Assembly (NCBI RefSeq): GCF_024733555.1 | Contig: NZ_JANIOF010000002.1 | Coordinates: forward strand, 522,219 to 586,218 | Length of the DNA: 64,000 bases | Reading direction: 5' to 3' | From: Paenibacillus sp. SC116 | GTDB taxonomy: Bacteria; Bacillota; Bacilli; Paenibacillales; Paenibacillaceae | The notes under the pieces: generated by a model | What the model was told of the DNA's origin: nothing | The model's input: the letters and a program-made list of their open reading frames with translations, nothing else | Database searches by the model: none | Program-made: the position numbers and the translations under genes | Part shown: positions 55,507 through 63,946 of the stretch, in pieces | Layout: every line of letters begins with the position of its first letter | Numbering within the stretch: the first letter of the stretch is position 1

Positions 55507-55511
55507 ATAGT

Positions 55512-55557
55512 AAATGCCCTATGCTGCATTTCCACATTGCAGCATAGGGCATTTCTT
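55512..55557. terminator. Terminator after ligA
   Basis: AAATGCCCTATGCTGC (55512-55527) and GCAGCATAGGGCATTT (55539-55554) form a perfect 16-bp stem, followed by CTTTAT. It lies between converging genes and may stop both. Confidence 0.88.
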
Positions 55558-55657
55558 TATTCATGCCAAAGCGATATTCATGTAAAGCTGTTCACAAGCA
55601 TACGTATGTGTGGTACGAAATGAATTCACTAAATATCTCTTAACATAGTCCAATCAT

Positions 55658-56701
55658 TTAGCCGATTGTTTTAACAGTTGATGCATTTGGTCCCGAGACG
55701 GATTCTCGCCAAATTAATTGATGCGGTACGATAATACGTGCTTGACCGTAGCCTTCGCCTTTTACCGTTGAAATAAGCGTGTGGGCAGCCGATTTCCCCA
55801 TTTGATAAATACCGATATCGACGCTCGCTATAGGGGGGAGGCACATTTCCGACATAATGGTATTGTTGAAGCCAACAACACTGCATTGCTCAGGGACTAA
55901 CATTCCGTTGTTCCACAACGTGCGAATGACGCCAAATGCGACCACGTCATCGATCGTTATAATAGCAGTCGGACGATTTTTCAAATTCATTAAATCCATA
56001 GCCGCTTGTGAGGCTGATTCAGGAGTAAAGCCAGCTTCACAGATGTACTCATTACGTAATGGCAAGCCTGCTTCGAGTAGTGCCTTGTGATATCCGCTAA
56101 AACGATCTTTTGACACTGTAAGGTTTGCAGGTCCGCTCATGAATGCAATGCGTTCGTGGCCTTGTTCTAAGAGCTTCTTCGTAACATCGTAAGATGCCGC
56201 TACATTGTCGTTATCGACAGAGACAATATCAGAATGATGTTCACTGCGGCCAACAAGTACAAATGGGAAATTTCTATCTTTTAGAAAAGAAATAATATGT
56301 TCATCTTGGCGCGAAGACAGCAAAATGATGCCATCAACGACGCGTCCCTGTACGAGACGACGAACGGCTGCTTCTTCTTCATCAGCATTAATACCTGTAG
56401 TCATCAGTACGTCATAGCCGCTGGCAGCAGCTTTCGTAACGATTCCGCGAATAATTTCCGAGAAGAATTGGTTGCGGAACAGCTCTTCCGCTGGGCGTGG
56501 CAAGATGATACCAAGATTATGGGTTGTCTTTGTTACAAGACTCTTGGCCATCATATTTGGGTGATAACCTAGCTCCTCCATAATTTTACGAACCTTTTTG
56601 CTTGTCTTTTGACTAATTCGCGAGTCGTTGGAAATGACGCGTGAAACGGTAGAGGGGGAGACGCCGGCCTTAAGTGCTACATCTACAATAGTAATAGCCA
56701 T
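55658..56701 (-). CDS. LacI-family transcriptional regulator of the maltodextrin genes
   Basis: A 347-residue repressor. The N-terminal helix-turn-helix (about 3-24; ITIVDVALKAGVSPSTVSRVIS) and hinge helix are followed by a periplasmic-binding-like effector domain (about 60-335). It is divergent from malE with two LacI-type operators in the shared region, so it most likely represses the malEFG/glucosidase genes, induced by maltose or maltodextrin, as MalR does in other Firmicutes. The start at 56701 gives the usual MAITIVDVA opening and has GAGGAT upstream; the frame's earlier start at 56725 adds eight residues. Confidence 0.9.
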   Translation of the reverse strand: MAITIVDVALKAGVSPSTVSRVISNDSRISQKTSKKVRKIMEELGYHPNMMAKSLVTKTTHNLGIILPRPAEELFRNQFFSEIIRGIVTKAAASGYDVLMTTGINADEEEAAVRRLVQGRVVDGIILLSSRQDEHIISFLKDRNFPFVLVGRSEHHSDIVSVDNDNVAASYDVTKKLLEQGHERIAFMSGPANLTVSKDRFSGYHKALLEAGLPLRNEYICEAGFTPESASQAAMDLMNLKNRPTAIITIDDVVAFGVIRTLWNNGMLVPEQCSVVGFNNTIMSEMCLPPIASVDIGIYQMGKSAAHTLISTVKGEGYGQARIIVPHQLIWRESVSGPNASTVKTIG

Positions 56702-56809
56702 AGGTTGGATCCTCATTTCGAACAATATGTTCTGAGTATACCTGTAAGAGGCTCCTCATTAAAGTGTTTTTGGGTATTCAACATCCAGTATAGACGAAAA
56801 AAAAGTTTA

Positions 56810-56824
56810 TGCAAACGATTTACA
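56810..56824. promoter_or_regulatory. LacI-type operator O1
   Basis: TGCAAACGATTTACA: half-sites TGCAAA and TTTACA around CGA, matching LacI-family operator style. It overlaps the -35 element at 56819-56824, so binding would block the promoter. Confidence 0.65.
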
Positions 56825-56847
56825 AGAAAAAAAATCCGATGTATACT
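56819..56847 (+). promoter_or_regulatory. Sigma-A promoter for the malE operon
   Basis: TTTACA (56819-56824), a 17-base spacer and TATACT (56842-56847), each one mismatch from consensus. The predicted start is near 56854, giving a leader of about 445 bases before malE. Confidence 0.7.
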
Positions 56848-56855
56848 AATTACAC

Positions 56856-56869
56856 AGTAACCGCTTTCA
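56856..56869. promoter_or_regulatory. cre-like catabolite control site
   Basis: The minus strand reads TGAAAGCGGTTACT, 13 of 14 positions of the CcpA cre consensus TGWNANCGNTNWCA. Its position at about +3 fits roadblock repression in the presence of glucose. Confidence 0.65.
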
Positions 56870-56898
56870 AACACTTTCATGTAAAGGCGGTTATTTTT
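56859..56898 (+). terminator. Weak terminator-like hairpin in the malE leader
   Basis: AACCGC (56859-56864) pairs with GCGGTT (56887-56892), extended by TTT/AAA with one bulged G; ATTTTT follows. It lies within the transcribed leader and could attenuate, or simply add an RNA structure. Confidence 0.4.
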
Positions 56899-56909
56899 AA
56901 AAACATTTG

Positions 56910-56923
56910 TGCAAAGGTTTGCA
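56910..56923. promoter_or_regulatory. LacI-type operator O2
   Basis: TGCAAAGGTTTGCA: TGCAAA and TTTGCA exact inverted half-sites around GG. It starts exactly 100 bases after O1, a spacing compatible with repression by DNA looping. The remaining leader to 57298 contains further small hairpins (for example GGCTT...AAGCC near 57224-57256) and no gene that I can support. Confidence 0.65.
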
Positions 56924-57298
56924 TAAAAAGATTGGCCAGCGAAGATCTCGTATAGTAAAGCAAAATTACTAATCGGAGAGGGGAGCTAAGGCGGTTAGCA
57001 CCAAGGTGAATGATTTTAGCGGTAAATTGGTAAGTCTATAACACATAGCATTAGTATATGTAATCTATGTGAAGATATTATACAACTTACAGGATACCGA
57101 TAACTCAAATTTGAGTAATGATTATCGTGGTGCAGAAGCTGAGGAGACCAGGGCACGATCGTATACATCGTTTTACGTACGAGTTCACAAAGAGGACGAG
57201 TTGAACAACCTCTTCAAGCAAGGGCTTCCTCCTTCACTACATAGAAGGAAAGCCAGAAATAATAACCACAGCATACAGAACGAAGGGAGTTTCTACAC

Positions 57299-58582
57299 AT
57301 GAAAAAGAAATGGGTTTCTCTGTTGTTATCTGCAATGATGGTATTTACTCTGTCGGCATGTTCATTGGGAGGCAAGGCATCTACGCCAGCACCTGAACAA
57401 CCTGCTACTGAGACGACTACTGGTGATACGGGTGAGTTGAAGCCAGAAGAGGGAGCAAGCTTGCTAGTATGGGAGAGTAAAGAAGCTCGTCCATTCGTAG
57501 AGGCAATCAACAAAGAGTTCACTGAAAAATACGGTGTTCCTGTTAAGTTCGAAGAAGTATCTGGTGGGGACACAGCGAACAAATTGACTACAGACGGTCC
57601 TGCTGGTATCGGTGCAGACGTTCTTATGTTCCCGCATGACAACCTTGGTAAAGCGGTTACAGCTGGTCTAGTTGCGCCGAACGACTACTTCGAGGAAGAA
57701 GCACGTAAAAACAACTCTGAATTGTCCGTAAACGCTTCCTCCTTTGACGGTATTCTTTACGGATATCCTCGTTCGATTGAGACATACTTAATGTTTTACA
57801 ACAAAAAACTTCTTCCTGACGGAGCTCCTAAAACAATGGAAGAAGTCATTGAGCTTTCTAAGACAATGAATGACCCTGCTAAAAAGCAATATACATTTAT
57901 GTGGGAAATGGGTAACTTCTACTTCGACTTCTTCTGGATCGCTTCAACTGGAGGTTATATCTTCGGTCAGAACGATACAGACACAGCTGATATCGGCTTG
58001 AACAATGAAGGCGCAGTTAGCGGTTTGAAGTTCCAACAAGACTTTGTGAAACAAGTATTGCCGATGAAAACATCTGACGTAACGTTTGACATTAAAAAAG
58101 GTTTGTTCACAAATGGTCAATTGGCAATGAGTGTTGATGGTCCATGGGTAATTGGTGACTTGAAGAAATCTGGTATGGATTTCGGTGCTGCACCAATCCC
58201 GTCCATTCAAGGTAAGCCATCTAAATCATTCTCTGGTGTTAAAGCATGGTACGTAAACTCGTACACGAAATATCCGAATGCAGCTAAATTGTATGCTCAA
58301 TTCGCATCTTCCAAAGAAGCGCAATTGAAAGAGTTCGAAATGATTGGTTCTGTACCAGCTAACATTGATGCAGCAGCAGATCAAAAAGTAACATCCGATC
58401 CAATCACAACAGCTATTTTGGAACAATTCAAGAACTCTTACTTGATGCCAGCTATTCCTGAAATGAGCAGTGTATGGAGCCCAATGGCAGCGGCATTCAG
58501 TGATGTGCTGAACAAAGGTAAAGATCCAAAACAGGCTCTAGACGGCTCTGTTAAACAGATCACAGACGCAATTAATCAATAA
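57299..58582 (+). CDS. malE: Maltose/maltodextrin ABC transporter, substrate-binding lipoprotein
   Basis: A 427-residue extracellular lipoprotein. The signal peptide ends in the lipobox LSAC with the lipidated Cys21, followed by a Thr/Glu/Pro-rich linker (about 25-50) and a family 1 solute-binding fold. Characteristic pieces are LLVWESKEARPFVEAINKEF, PHDNLGKAVTAGLVAP, YGYPRSIETYLMFYNKKL and GPWVIGDLKKSG, as in MalE/MdxE. The ribosome binding site is AAGGGAG. It is first in the malE-malF-malG operon and separated from malF by a hairpin that may keep the binding protein in excess. Confidence 0.93.
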   Translation: MKKKWVSLLLSAMMVFTLSACSLGGKASTPAPEQPATETTTGDTGELKPEEGASLLVWESKEARPFVEAINKEFTEKYGVPVKFEEVSGGDTANKLTTDGPAGIGADVLMFPHDNLGKAVTAGLVAPNDYFEEEARKNNSELSVNASSFDGILYGYPRSIETYLMFYNKKLLPDGAPKTMEEVIELSKTMNDPAKKQYTFMWEMGNFYFDFFWIASTGGYIFGQNDTDTADIGLNNEGAVSGLKFQQDFVKQVLPMKTSDVTFDIKKGLFTNGQLAMSVDGPWVIGDLKKSGMDFGAAPIPSIQGKPSKSFSGVKAWYVNSYTKYPNAAKLYAQFASSKEAQLKEFEMIGSVPANIDAAADQKVTSDPITTAILEQFKNSYLMPAIPEMSSVWSPMAAAFSDVLNKGKDPKQALDGSVKQITDAINQ

Positions 58583-58591
58583 TAGATAGGG

Positions 58592-58627
58592 AAGCCCGGA
58601 GAACAGGTCAGGTTTCTCTGGGCTTTT
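58592..58627 (+). terminator. Hairpin between malE and malF (partial terminator)
   Basis: AAGCCCGGAGAA pairs with TTTCTCTGGGCTT, with a few T after it. A leaky terminator or mRNA-stabilising stem after the binding-protein gene is common in sugar ABC operons. Confidence 0.7.
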
Positions 58628-58687
58628 CCCTCATCATAAACATGATCTGTTTGTGCAGAGGGGCACATAGGAAAGGAGAGATGCCTA

Positions 58688-60028
58688 ATGGATACTTCTA
58701 TAAAACAAACGAATCCAGCCAGCACAGCAACTCGCGCAGCCGTTATGTCCGCGCTAGTGTGGGGCTTAGGGCAGTTCTATAACCGTCAGTTTGTAAAAGG
58801 AGCGCTTTTGCTCGCTACAGAAGTAATGATGTTGTTGTATTTAATTCCTGCATTGCCTCAGGCAGTATGGGGAATCGTTACACTTGGTGATACGCCTTCT
58901 AAGATGACAAAGGTAGGAAGAACGTATCAAATGGTGCAAGGCGATCATTCTATTTTCTTAATCATCGAAGGTTTGATTACATTATTCGTATTCCTTTTAT
59001 TTATTTGGATGTTTGTTAGTGTAGTTCGCGATGCATACCGTGTGAGACAAACGATTGAACGCGGCGATCAAGAAAATAATTTCATCCAAAGCTTGCGTTA
59101 TGTAGGAGAAAATAAATTTGCGCAGTTATTCCTTGCGCTTCCGGCTACAGGCGTGTTGTTCTTTACGATTATGCCAATTATCTTCATGATTATGTTGGCA
59201 TTCACGAACTACTCTGCACCAAAGCATATTCCACCGGCGAATCTCGTTGATTGGGTAGGTTTCAAGAACTTTACAGACTTATTGACACTGGGTACATGGG
59301 CCGACACGTTTTACGGCGTACTTACGTGGACAATGATATGGGCAGTACTTGCAACGGTCAGTACTTATTTCGGTGGTATCCTTGTAGCACTTCTTATTCA
59401 ACAAGCAGGTATCAAATTCAAGACGATGTGGCGTACAATCTTTATCATTCCATATGCAATCCCGCAAATGGTTTCGTTCTTGATTATGCGTAACATGTTC
59501 AATGGTGAGTTCGGACCGATTAATCAATACTTGTCCTACTTCGGCCTTGGCAAGGTGCCGTGGCTGTCTGATCCATTCTGGGCGAAAGTAACGGTACTGA
59601 TGGTTAATACGTGGGTAGGTATTCCGGTATCCATGGTGCTTGTTTTAGGCGTATTGACGACGATTCCGAAAGACCTTTATGAAGCAGCTGAAGTTGACGG
59701 CGCGAGCGCATGGCAGAAATTCCGTGCAATTACAATGCCGATGGTATTGTACTCAACAGCACCAATTCTCATTATGCAATTCGCAGGTAACATCAATAAC
59801 TTTAACGTTATCTTCTTGATGACAAATGGTAACCCAGCTAATGGTGACTATCAGTATGCGGGAAGTACAGACTTGCTCGTTACGTGGCTCTATAAGCTGA
59901 CACTTGATAATCACAAGTACAATATTGCAGCAGCAATCGGTATTATCATCTTTATCATTGTCGCATCGTTGTCGATCTGGAATTACAGACGTACACGTTC
60001 GTTCCGAGAGGAGGATATGATCCAATGA
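58688..60028 (+). CDS. malF: Maltodextrin ABC transporter permease MalF
   Basis: A 446-residue permease with about eight helices. Two N-terminal helices (about 38-58 and 95-118) form the extension typical of Firmicutes MalF/MdxF; the binding-protein-dependent permease core follows (about 150-435). The EAA loop EAAEVDGASAWQKFRAITMPM (about 336-356) contacts the ATPase. The ribosome binding site is GGAGAG. It overlaps malG by four bases. No MalK-type ATPase gene is in this operon, so a shared MsmX-like ATPase encoded elsewhere is expected. Confidence 0.94.
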   Translation: MDTSIKQTNPASTATRAAVMSALVWGLGQFYNRQFVKGALLLATEVMMLLYLIPALPQAVWGIVTLGDTPSKMTKVGRTYQMVQGDHSIFLIIEGLITLFVFLLFIWMFVSVVRDAYRVRQTIERGDQENNFIQSLRYVGENKFAQLFLALPATGVLFFTIMPIIFMIMLAFTNYSAPKHIPPANLVDWVGFKNFTDLLTLGTWADTFYGVLTWTMIWAVLATVSTYFGGILVALLIQQAGIKFKTMWRTIFIIPYAIPQMVSFLIMRNMFNGEFGPINQYLSYFGLGKVPWLSDPFWAKVTVLMVNTWVGIPVSMVLVLGVLTTIPKDLYEAAEVDGASAWQKFRAITMPMVLYSTAPILIMQFAGNINNFNVIFLMTNGNPANGDYQYAGSTDLLVTWLYKLTLDNHKYNIAAAIGIIIFIIVASLSIWNYRRTRSFREEDMIQ

Positions 60029-60870
60029 TAATGGGGAAAAAGAAAAAATCTATTATCCGTTTGACGCTAAGTTACATTTTACTAGGGTTGATCTCGCTAG
60101 CGGTATTCTATCCGACGTTATGGATACTCATGTCTTCTATTCGTCCTGGTTCGTCTATCTATAGTGAAACTTTAATCCCGTCGAATCCGACGTTTGAACA
60201 TTACATTACTTTATTTACATCGAAGCAGTACATGTATGGTCAGTGGTACATGAATACACTGAAAATTGCGACATTTAATACGATCATCGCATTGTGTCTT
60301 GTCATTATGACTGCATATGCGTTATCTCGCTTCCGGTTCCGCGGACGCAAAACGTTGATGTCAACAATCCTTGTACTAGGAATGTTCCCTGGCTTCATGG
60401 CGATGATTGCCGTTTACATCTTGCTACTTCAGCTTGATTTGCTTGATTCCCACTGGGCATTGATATTGGTTTACTCAGCGGGGGCGCCGTTAGGTGCATT
60501 CTTGGTTAAAGGTTTCTTCGATACCATTCCGAAAAGCTTGGAAGAGGCTGCGCGTATTGATGGGGCATCTCATTGGACCATTTTCAGCAGAATTATGCTT
60601 CCATTGTCGAAGCCAATGATTACGTATATCGCACTTACGACATTCGCTGGTTCATGGGTAGACTTTATTTTTGCCAAAATGGTATTACGTACAAAAGAGA
60701 ACTGGACACTCGCAGTTGGACTATGGGATATGGTTGCTAACAACTCTGCAAGTAGCTTTACGATGTTTGCGGCAGGTTCGGTTATGATCGCAGTTCCAAT
60801 TACACTGTTGTTCCTATTCCTCCAACGCTTCTTGGTAGAAGGATTGACCGCTGGAGCAAGCAAAGGTTAA
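60025..60870 (+). CDS. malG: Maltodextrin ABC transporter permease MalG
   Basis: A 281-residue permease with six helices. The EAA loop is EEAARIDGASHWTIFSRIMLPL (about 171-192). The start ATG overlaps the malF stop and follows GGAGG; an ATG at 60031 is an alternative. The 250-base gap after it contains no gene and no clear terminator, so the glucosidase may be partly cotranscribed. Confidence 0.94.
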   Translation: MIMGKKKKSIIRLTLSYILLGLISLAVFYPTLWILMSSIRPGSSIYSETLIPSNPTFEHYITLFTSKQYMYGQWYMNTLKIATFNTIIALCLVIMTAYALSRFRFRGRKTLMSTILVLGMFPGFMAMIAVYILLLQLDLLDSHWALILVYSAGAPLGAFLVKGFFDTIPKSLEEAARIDGASHWTIFSRIMLPLSKPMITYIALTTFAGSWVDFIFAKMVLRTKENWTLAVGLWDMVANNSASSFTMFAAGSVMIAVPITLLFLFLQRFLVEGLTAGASKG

Positions 60871-61120
60871 TTTCATTTCTTCATCTAAAGAAGAAACTTA
60901 AATACGATATTACGATTATCAAATATCACAACTGTTTTAAAGCAGCAACACTGAGCGCTTGCTTGCAGTCGGATGTCATTAGGTCTAACAGAAACCAATC
61001 ATTCGGCTGCAACAGCGATTAGCGAAGTGATGTTCACAATAATGATAGGCAATGATGCCATTGTTATGTTTAACCGCTTAAATAAAAAAGATTCGTATAG
61101 AGAGAAAGGAGGCCTCATCC

Positions 61121-63580
61121 ATGTTGGATACAAGTGAAGCGATACATCCAGATGCGGCAGGTCAACAAGAAACGAAAAGTGGTCTGACTCTAGGACGTGT
61201 AACACGAGTTGAAGTACAAGGTGAAGCTCTCATTTTGTGGGGAGAAAGATTTAACCTAGCTGTAAAAGCAATCAATGAACAAATTATGCAGTGGAAAGTA
61301 TTTTACGGCAACAAGCCAGACTGGCGCGCATCCGCAGCCATGATCAACCGTCAAGAAGATGGCACGCTTTCTGCGAAGCAGCTTAAGCATAGCGTTACAG
61401 AAACGACGGTGCTCGTTACTTATGGCGAACTTACGATGAATATCGATCGTCAAAATGGAACGTTTGACATGATGCAAAATGGACGCAAGCTATTTGCAGT
61501 GCGCAGTCTCCTTCGTCATGCTGAGCATCAAGGTGATTTCACAGCACAACTTACGATGGAATCCGAAGATCGTCTATACGGTCTTGGTGAAAAAACGGGC
61601 TTCCTTGATAAACGCGGTGAGCGCTATACAATGTGGAATACAGACGTATACGCACCACACGTGCCTGAAATGGAAGAATTGTATCAGTCCATTCCAATGA
61701 TGGCTGTATTGCGCCAAGGCCAAGCTTACGGTTTGTTCCTTGATAATCCAGGACGCACAGTATTCGATATGCGCGTTCATGAAGATGCATTCATGATCCA
61801 AACTCGCACTGGCGATATGGATATGTACGTATATGCAGGACCAGACTTGAAAGAAGTCATTCGTCAATATACAGATATGACAGGTCGTATGCCATTGCCA
61901 CCAAAATGGTCACTTGGTTACCACCAATCTCGTTATAGCTACATGAACCGCGAGGAAGTTATGAATTTGGCTCGCACATTCCGTGAGAAACAAATTCCAT
62001 GTGATGTTATCCATCTTGATATTCATTACATGACAGGCTATCGCGTATTCACATTCGATGAAGAGCGTTACCCAGATCCAGCTGGTATGATGGCAGAACT
62101 TAAAGAAATGGGCTTCCACATCGTTCCGATCGTAGATCCAGGCGTTAAGCGTGATGCTAAATACCCGGCTTATATGGAAGGAATCGATAACAACTACTTC
62201 TGCAAATATGCTGAAGGTCAACTGTACATCGGTAAAGTATGGCCAGAGGAAAGTGCATTCCCTGACTTCACGGAAGAGCGAGTGCGCGACTGGTGGGGCG
62301 AGAAGCAAAGCTTCTATACAGACCTCGGTATCGAGGGTATCTGGAATGACATGAATGAACCAGCGATCTTCAATGAAACGAAGACGATGGATACGGAAAT
62401 CGTTCATGGTAATGACGGTAACCGCAAGACGCATGGCGAAGTTCATAACTTGTATGGAATGAACATGTCCCAAGCGACTTTCGAAGGTTTGAAAAAAGAA
62501 TTGGACGGCAATCGTCCATTCGTATTGACTCGTGCTGGTTACAGCGGTATTCAACGTTACGCAGCTGTATGGACAGGCGACAACCGCAGTTTCTGGGAGC
62601 ATATGTCGATGGCTATGCCAATGGTGCTTAACCTTGGTATGTCTGGTGTGCCGTTCTCAGGTCCAGATATCGGTGGATTCGCGCACCATACAAGTGGTGA
62701 GTTGTTGACTCGTTGGACGCAAATGGGCGTATTCTTCCCGTTCGCACGTAACCACTCTGCAATCGATATGGTTCGTCAAGAGCCTTGGTCCTTTGGTGAT
62801 AAGCACGAGAACATCCAACGTGAATACATTTCTCTTCGTTATCGTTGGATGCCTTACTTGTATCACTGGTTCCATGAAGCATCACAAACAGGTCTTCCAA
62901 TCATGAGACCACTTGTACTTGAATATCCGAACGATCCAGAAACGTTCAACTTGTGCGACCAGTTCTTAGTTGGTGATTCTGTTCTTGTAGCACCGATCTA
63001 TCGTCCAAGCACAGAATGGCGTTCTGTTTATCTACCAGCAGGTGAGTGGTATGATGAGTGGACACGTGAGCGTCTTGAAGGTGGACGTCATATCCATGCT
63101 CATGCGCCAATCGAAACAATGCCATTGTATGTACGTGCAGGTTCCGTCCGTATGGAAGAGTCTCTGCGTCAATATGCTGGTGAGGCGATTGAAGATGCAA
63201 GTGTAACAGCATGTGTATACTTGAAAGGTGAAGCGGGTAGCTTCCACCTAAACTGGTATGAAGATGACGGTTTGACTTACAAATATGAAGAGGGCGCGTA
63301 CAATCTCGTAAGCACTGAGGTAGAACAAGGTACAGATCAAGTTCGCATCCAAATGAATTATAAGCATCAAGGCTATGATGCGAAGCGTTCCCATGTAAAT
63401 GTTCACGTAATTGGTCTTACAGAAGCTCCTGCCCAAGTGCAGGGTGCTGGTGAGCAACTGCCTATGGAAGCATTGAATCAAGCTGCTAACGGCTGGTCTT
63501 GGAATGCAGAGAGCAAAGAACTAGTTGTGAAGTGTCAAGAGAGCGCTTCTCTATTAGATGCAGTAATTGTTCTTAAATAG
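61121..63580 (+). CDS. Alpha-glucosidase, glycoside hydrolase family 31
   Basis: An 819-residue enzyme without a signal peptide, so it should act on imported maltodextrins. The N-terminal beta-sandwich (about 1-255) is followed by the catalytic barrel with nucleophile D410 (WNDMNEPAIF) and acid/base D487 (WTGDN). FSGPDIGGF and FARNHSA complete the active site, and C-terminal beta domains (about 650-819) follow. GH31 enzymes release glucose from the non-reducing end of alpha-1,4 or alpha-1,6 links; the exact specificity cannot be told. The ribosome binding site is AAAGGAGG. Its place after malEFG supports the maltodextrin role. Confidence 0.93.
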   Translation: MLDTSEAIHPDAAGQQETKSGLTLGRVTRVEVQGEALILWGERFNLAVKAINEQIMQWKVFYGNKPDWRASAAMINRQEDGTLSAKQLKHSVTETTVLVTYGELTMNIDRQNGTFDMMQNGRKLFAVRSLLRHAEHQGDFTAQLTMESEDRLYGLGEKTGFLDKRGERYTMWNTDVYAPHVPEMEELYQSIPMMAVLRQGQAYGLFLDNPGRTVFDMRVHEDAFMIQTRTGDMDMYVYAGPDLKEVIRQYTDMTGRMPLPPKWSLGYHQSRYSYMNREEVMNLARTFREKQIPCDVIHLDIHYMTGYRVFTFDEERYPDPAGMMAELKEMGFHIVPIVDPGVKRDAKYPAYMEGIDNNYFCKYAEGQLYIGKVWPEESAFPDFTEERVRDWWGEKQSFYTDLGIEGIWNDMNEPAIFNETKTMDTEIVHGNDGNRKTHGEVHNLYGMNMSQATFEGLKKELDGNRPFVLTRAGYSGIQRYAAVWTGDNRSFWEHMSMAMPMVLNLGMSGVPFSGPDIGGFAHHTSGELLTRWTQMGVFFPFARNHSAIDMVRQEPWSFGDKHENIQREYISLRYRWMPYLYHWFHEASQTGLPIMRPLVLEYPNDPETFNLCDQFLVGDSVLVAPIYRPSTEWRSVYLPAGEWYDEWTRERLEGGRHIHAHAPIETMPLYVRAGSVRMEESLRQYAGEAIEDASVTACVYLKGEAGSFHLNWYEDDGLTYKYEEGAYNLVSTEVEQGTDQVRIQMNYKHQGYDAKRSHVNVHVIGLTEAPAQVQGAGEQLPMEALNQAANGWSWNAESKELVVKCQESASLLDAVIVLK

Positions 63581-63594
63581 TATATTAATAACCT

Positions 63595-63650
63595 AAATAG
63601 AGGCTGTCTTATCCTTCGTAAAGAGTGATAAGGCGGCTTCTATTTGATTT
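63595..63650 (+). terminator. Terminator after the alpha-glucosidase gene
   Basis: AAATAGA (63595-63601) pairs with TCTATTT (63639-63645), with an inner CTTATC/GATAAG stem, and T-rich sequence follows. The remaining bases to 63803 hold no gene that I can support. Confidence 0.75.
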
Positions 63651-63803
63651 AAATAGCATTAGAGATTAGCTTTTTGATTAAATGGAATATTTTATTAGTT
63701 GCATCGAAGTTGTATTCGTGATAAATTAATTCTTGTCAGTTCGACGGCGAAACGAAAACAACGAGTTAAACAAAATGTTGTTGAAAAACGTCGAAAAAAA
63801 GAA

Positions 63804-63832
63804 TTGACAGACAAGATCGTTTCTGATAACAT
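63804..63832 (+). promoter_or_regulatory. rRNA operon promoter
   Basis: Consensus TTGACA at 63804-63809, a 17-base spacer and TAACAT at 63827-63832. Upstream is A/T-rich (A-run at 63794-63800), as in UP elements of rRNA promoters. It is about 115 bases before the 16S gene. Confidence 0.7.
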
Positions 63833-63868
63833 ATATAAATGTTCCGCACAAGATGTTGAATGTTTCAA

Positions 63869-63885
63869 GTTCCTTGAAAACTGAA
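63869..63885 (+). promoter_or_regulatory. boxA-like antitermination sequence in the rRNA leader
   Basis: The stretch containing TCCTTGAAAACTGAACA resembles the boxA region that precedes 16S and 23S genes in Bacillales leaders. Confidence 0.55.
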
Positions 63886-63946
63886 CAAATGACAAAGCAA
63901 TGAGAATTAATTCTCGTCAGCAATACAAATGAGCAAGTCAAACACT

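Noticed and set aside
57069..57302. 77-codon open frame in the malE leader
   Set aside because: No ribosome binding site, composition is not protein-like, and it runs through leader hairpins and the malE ribosome binding site. Treated as untranslated leader.
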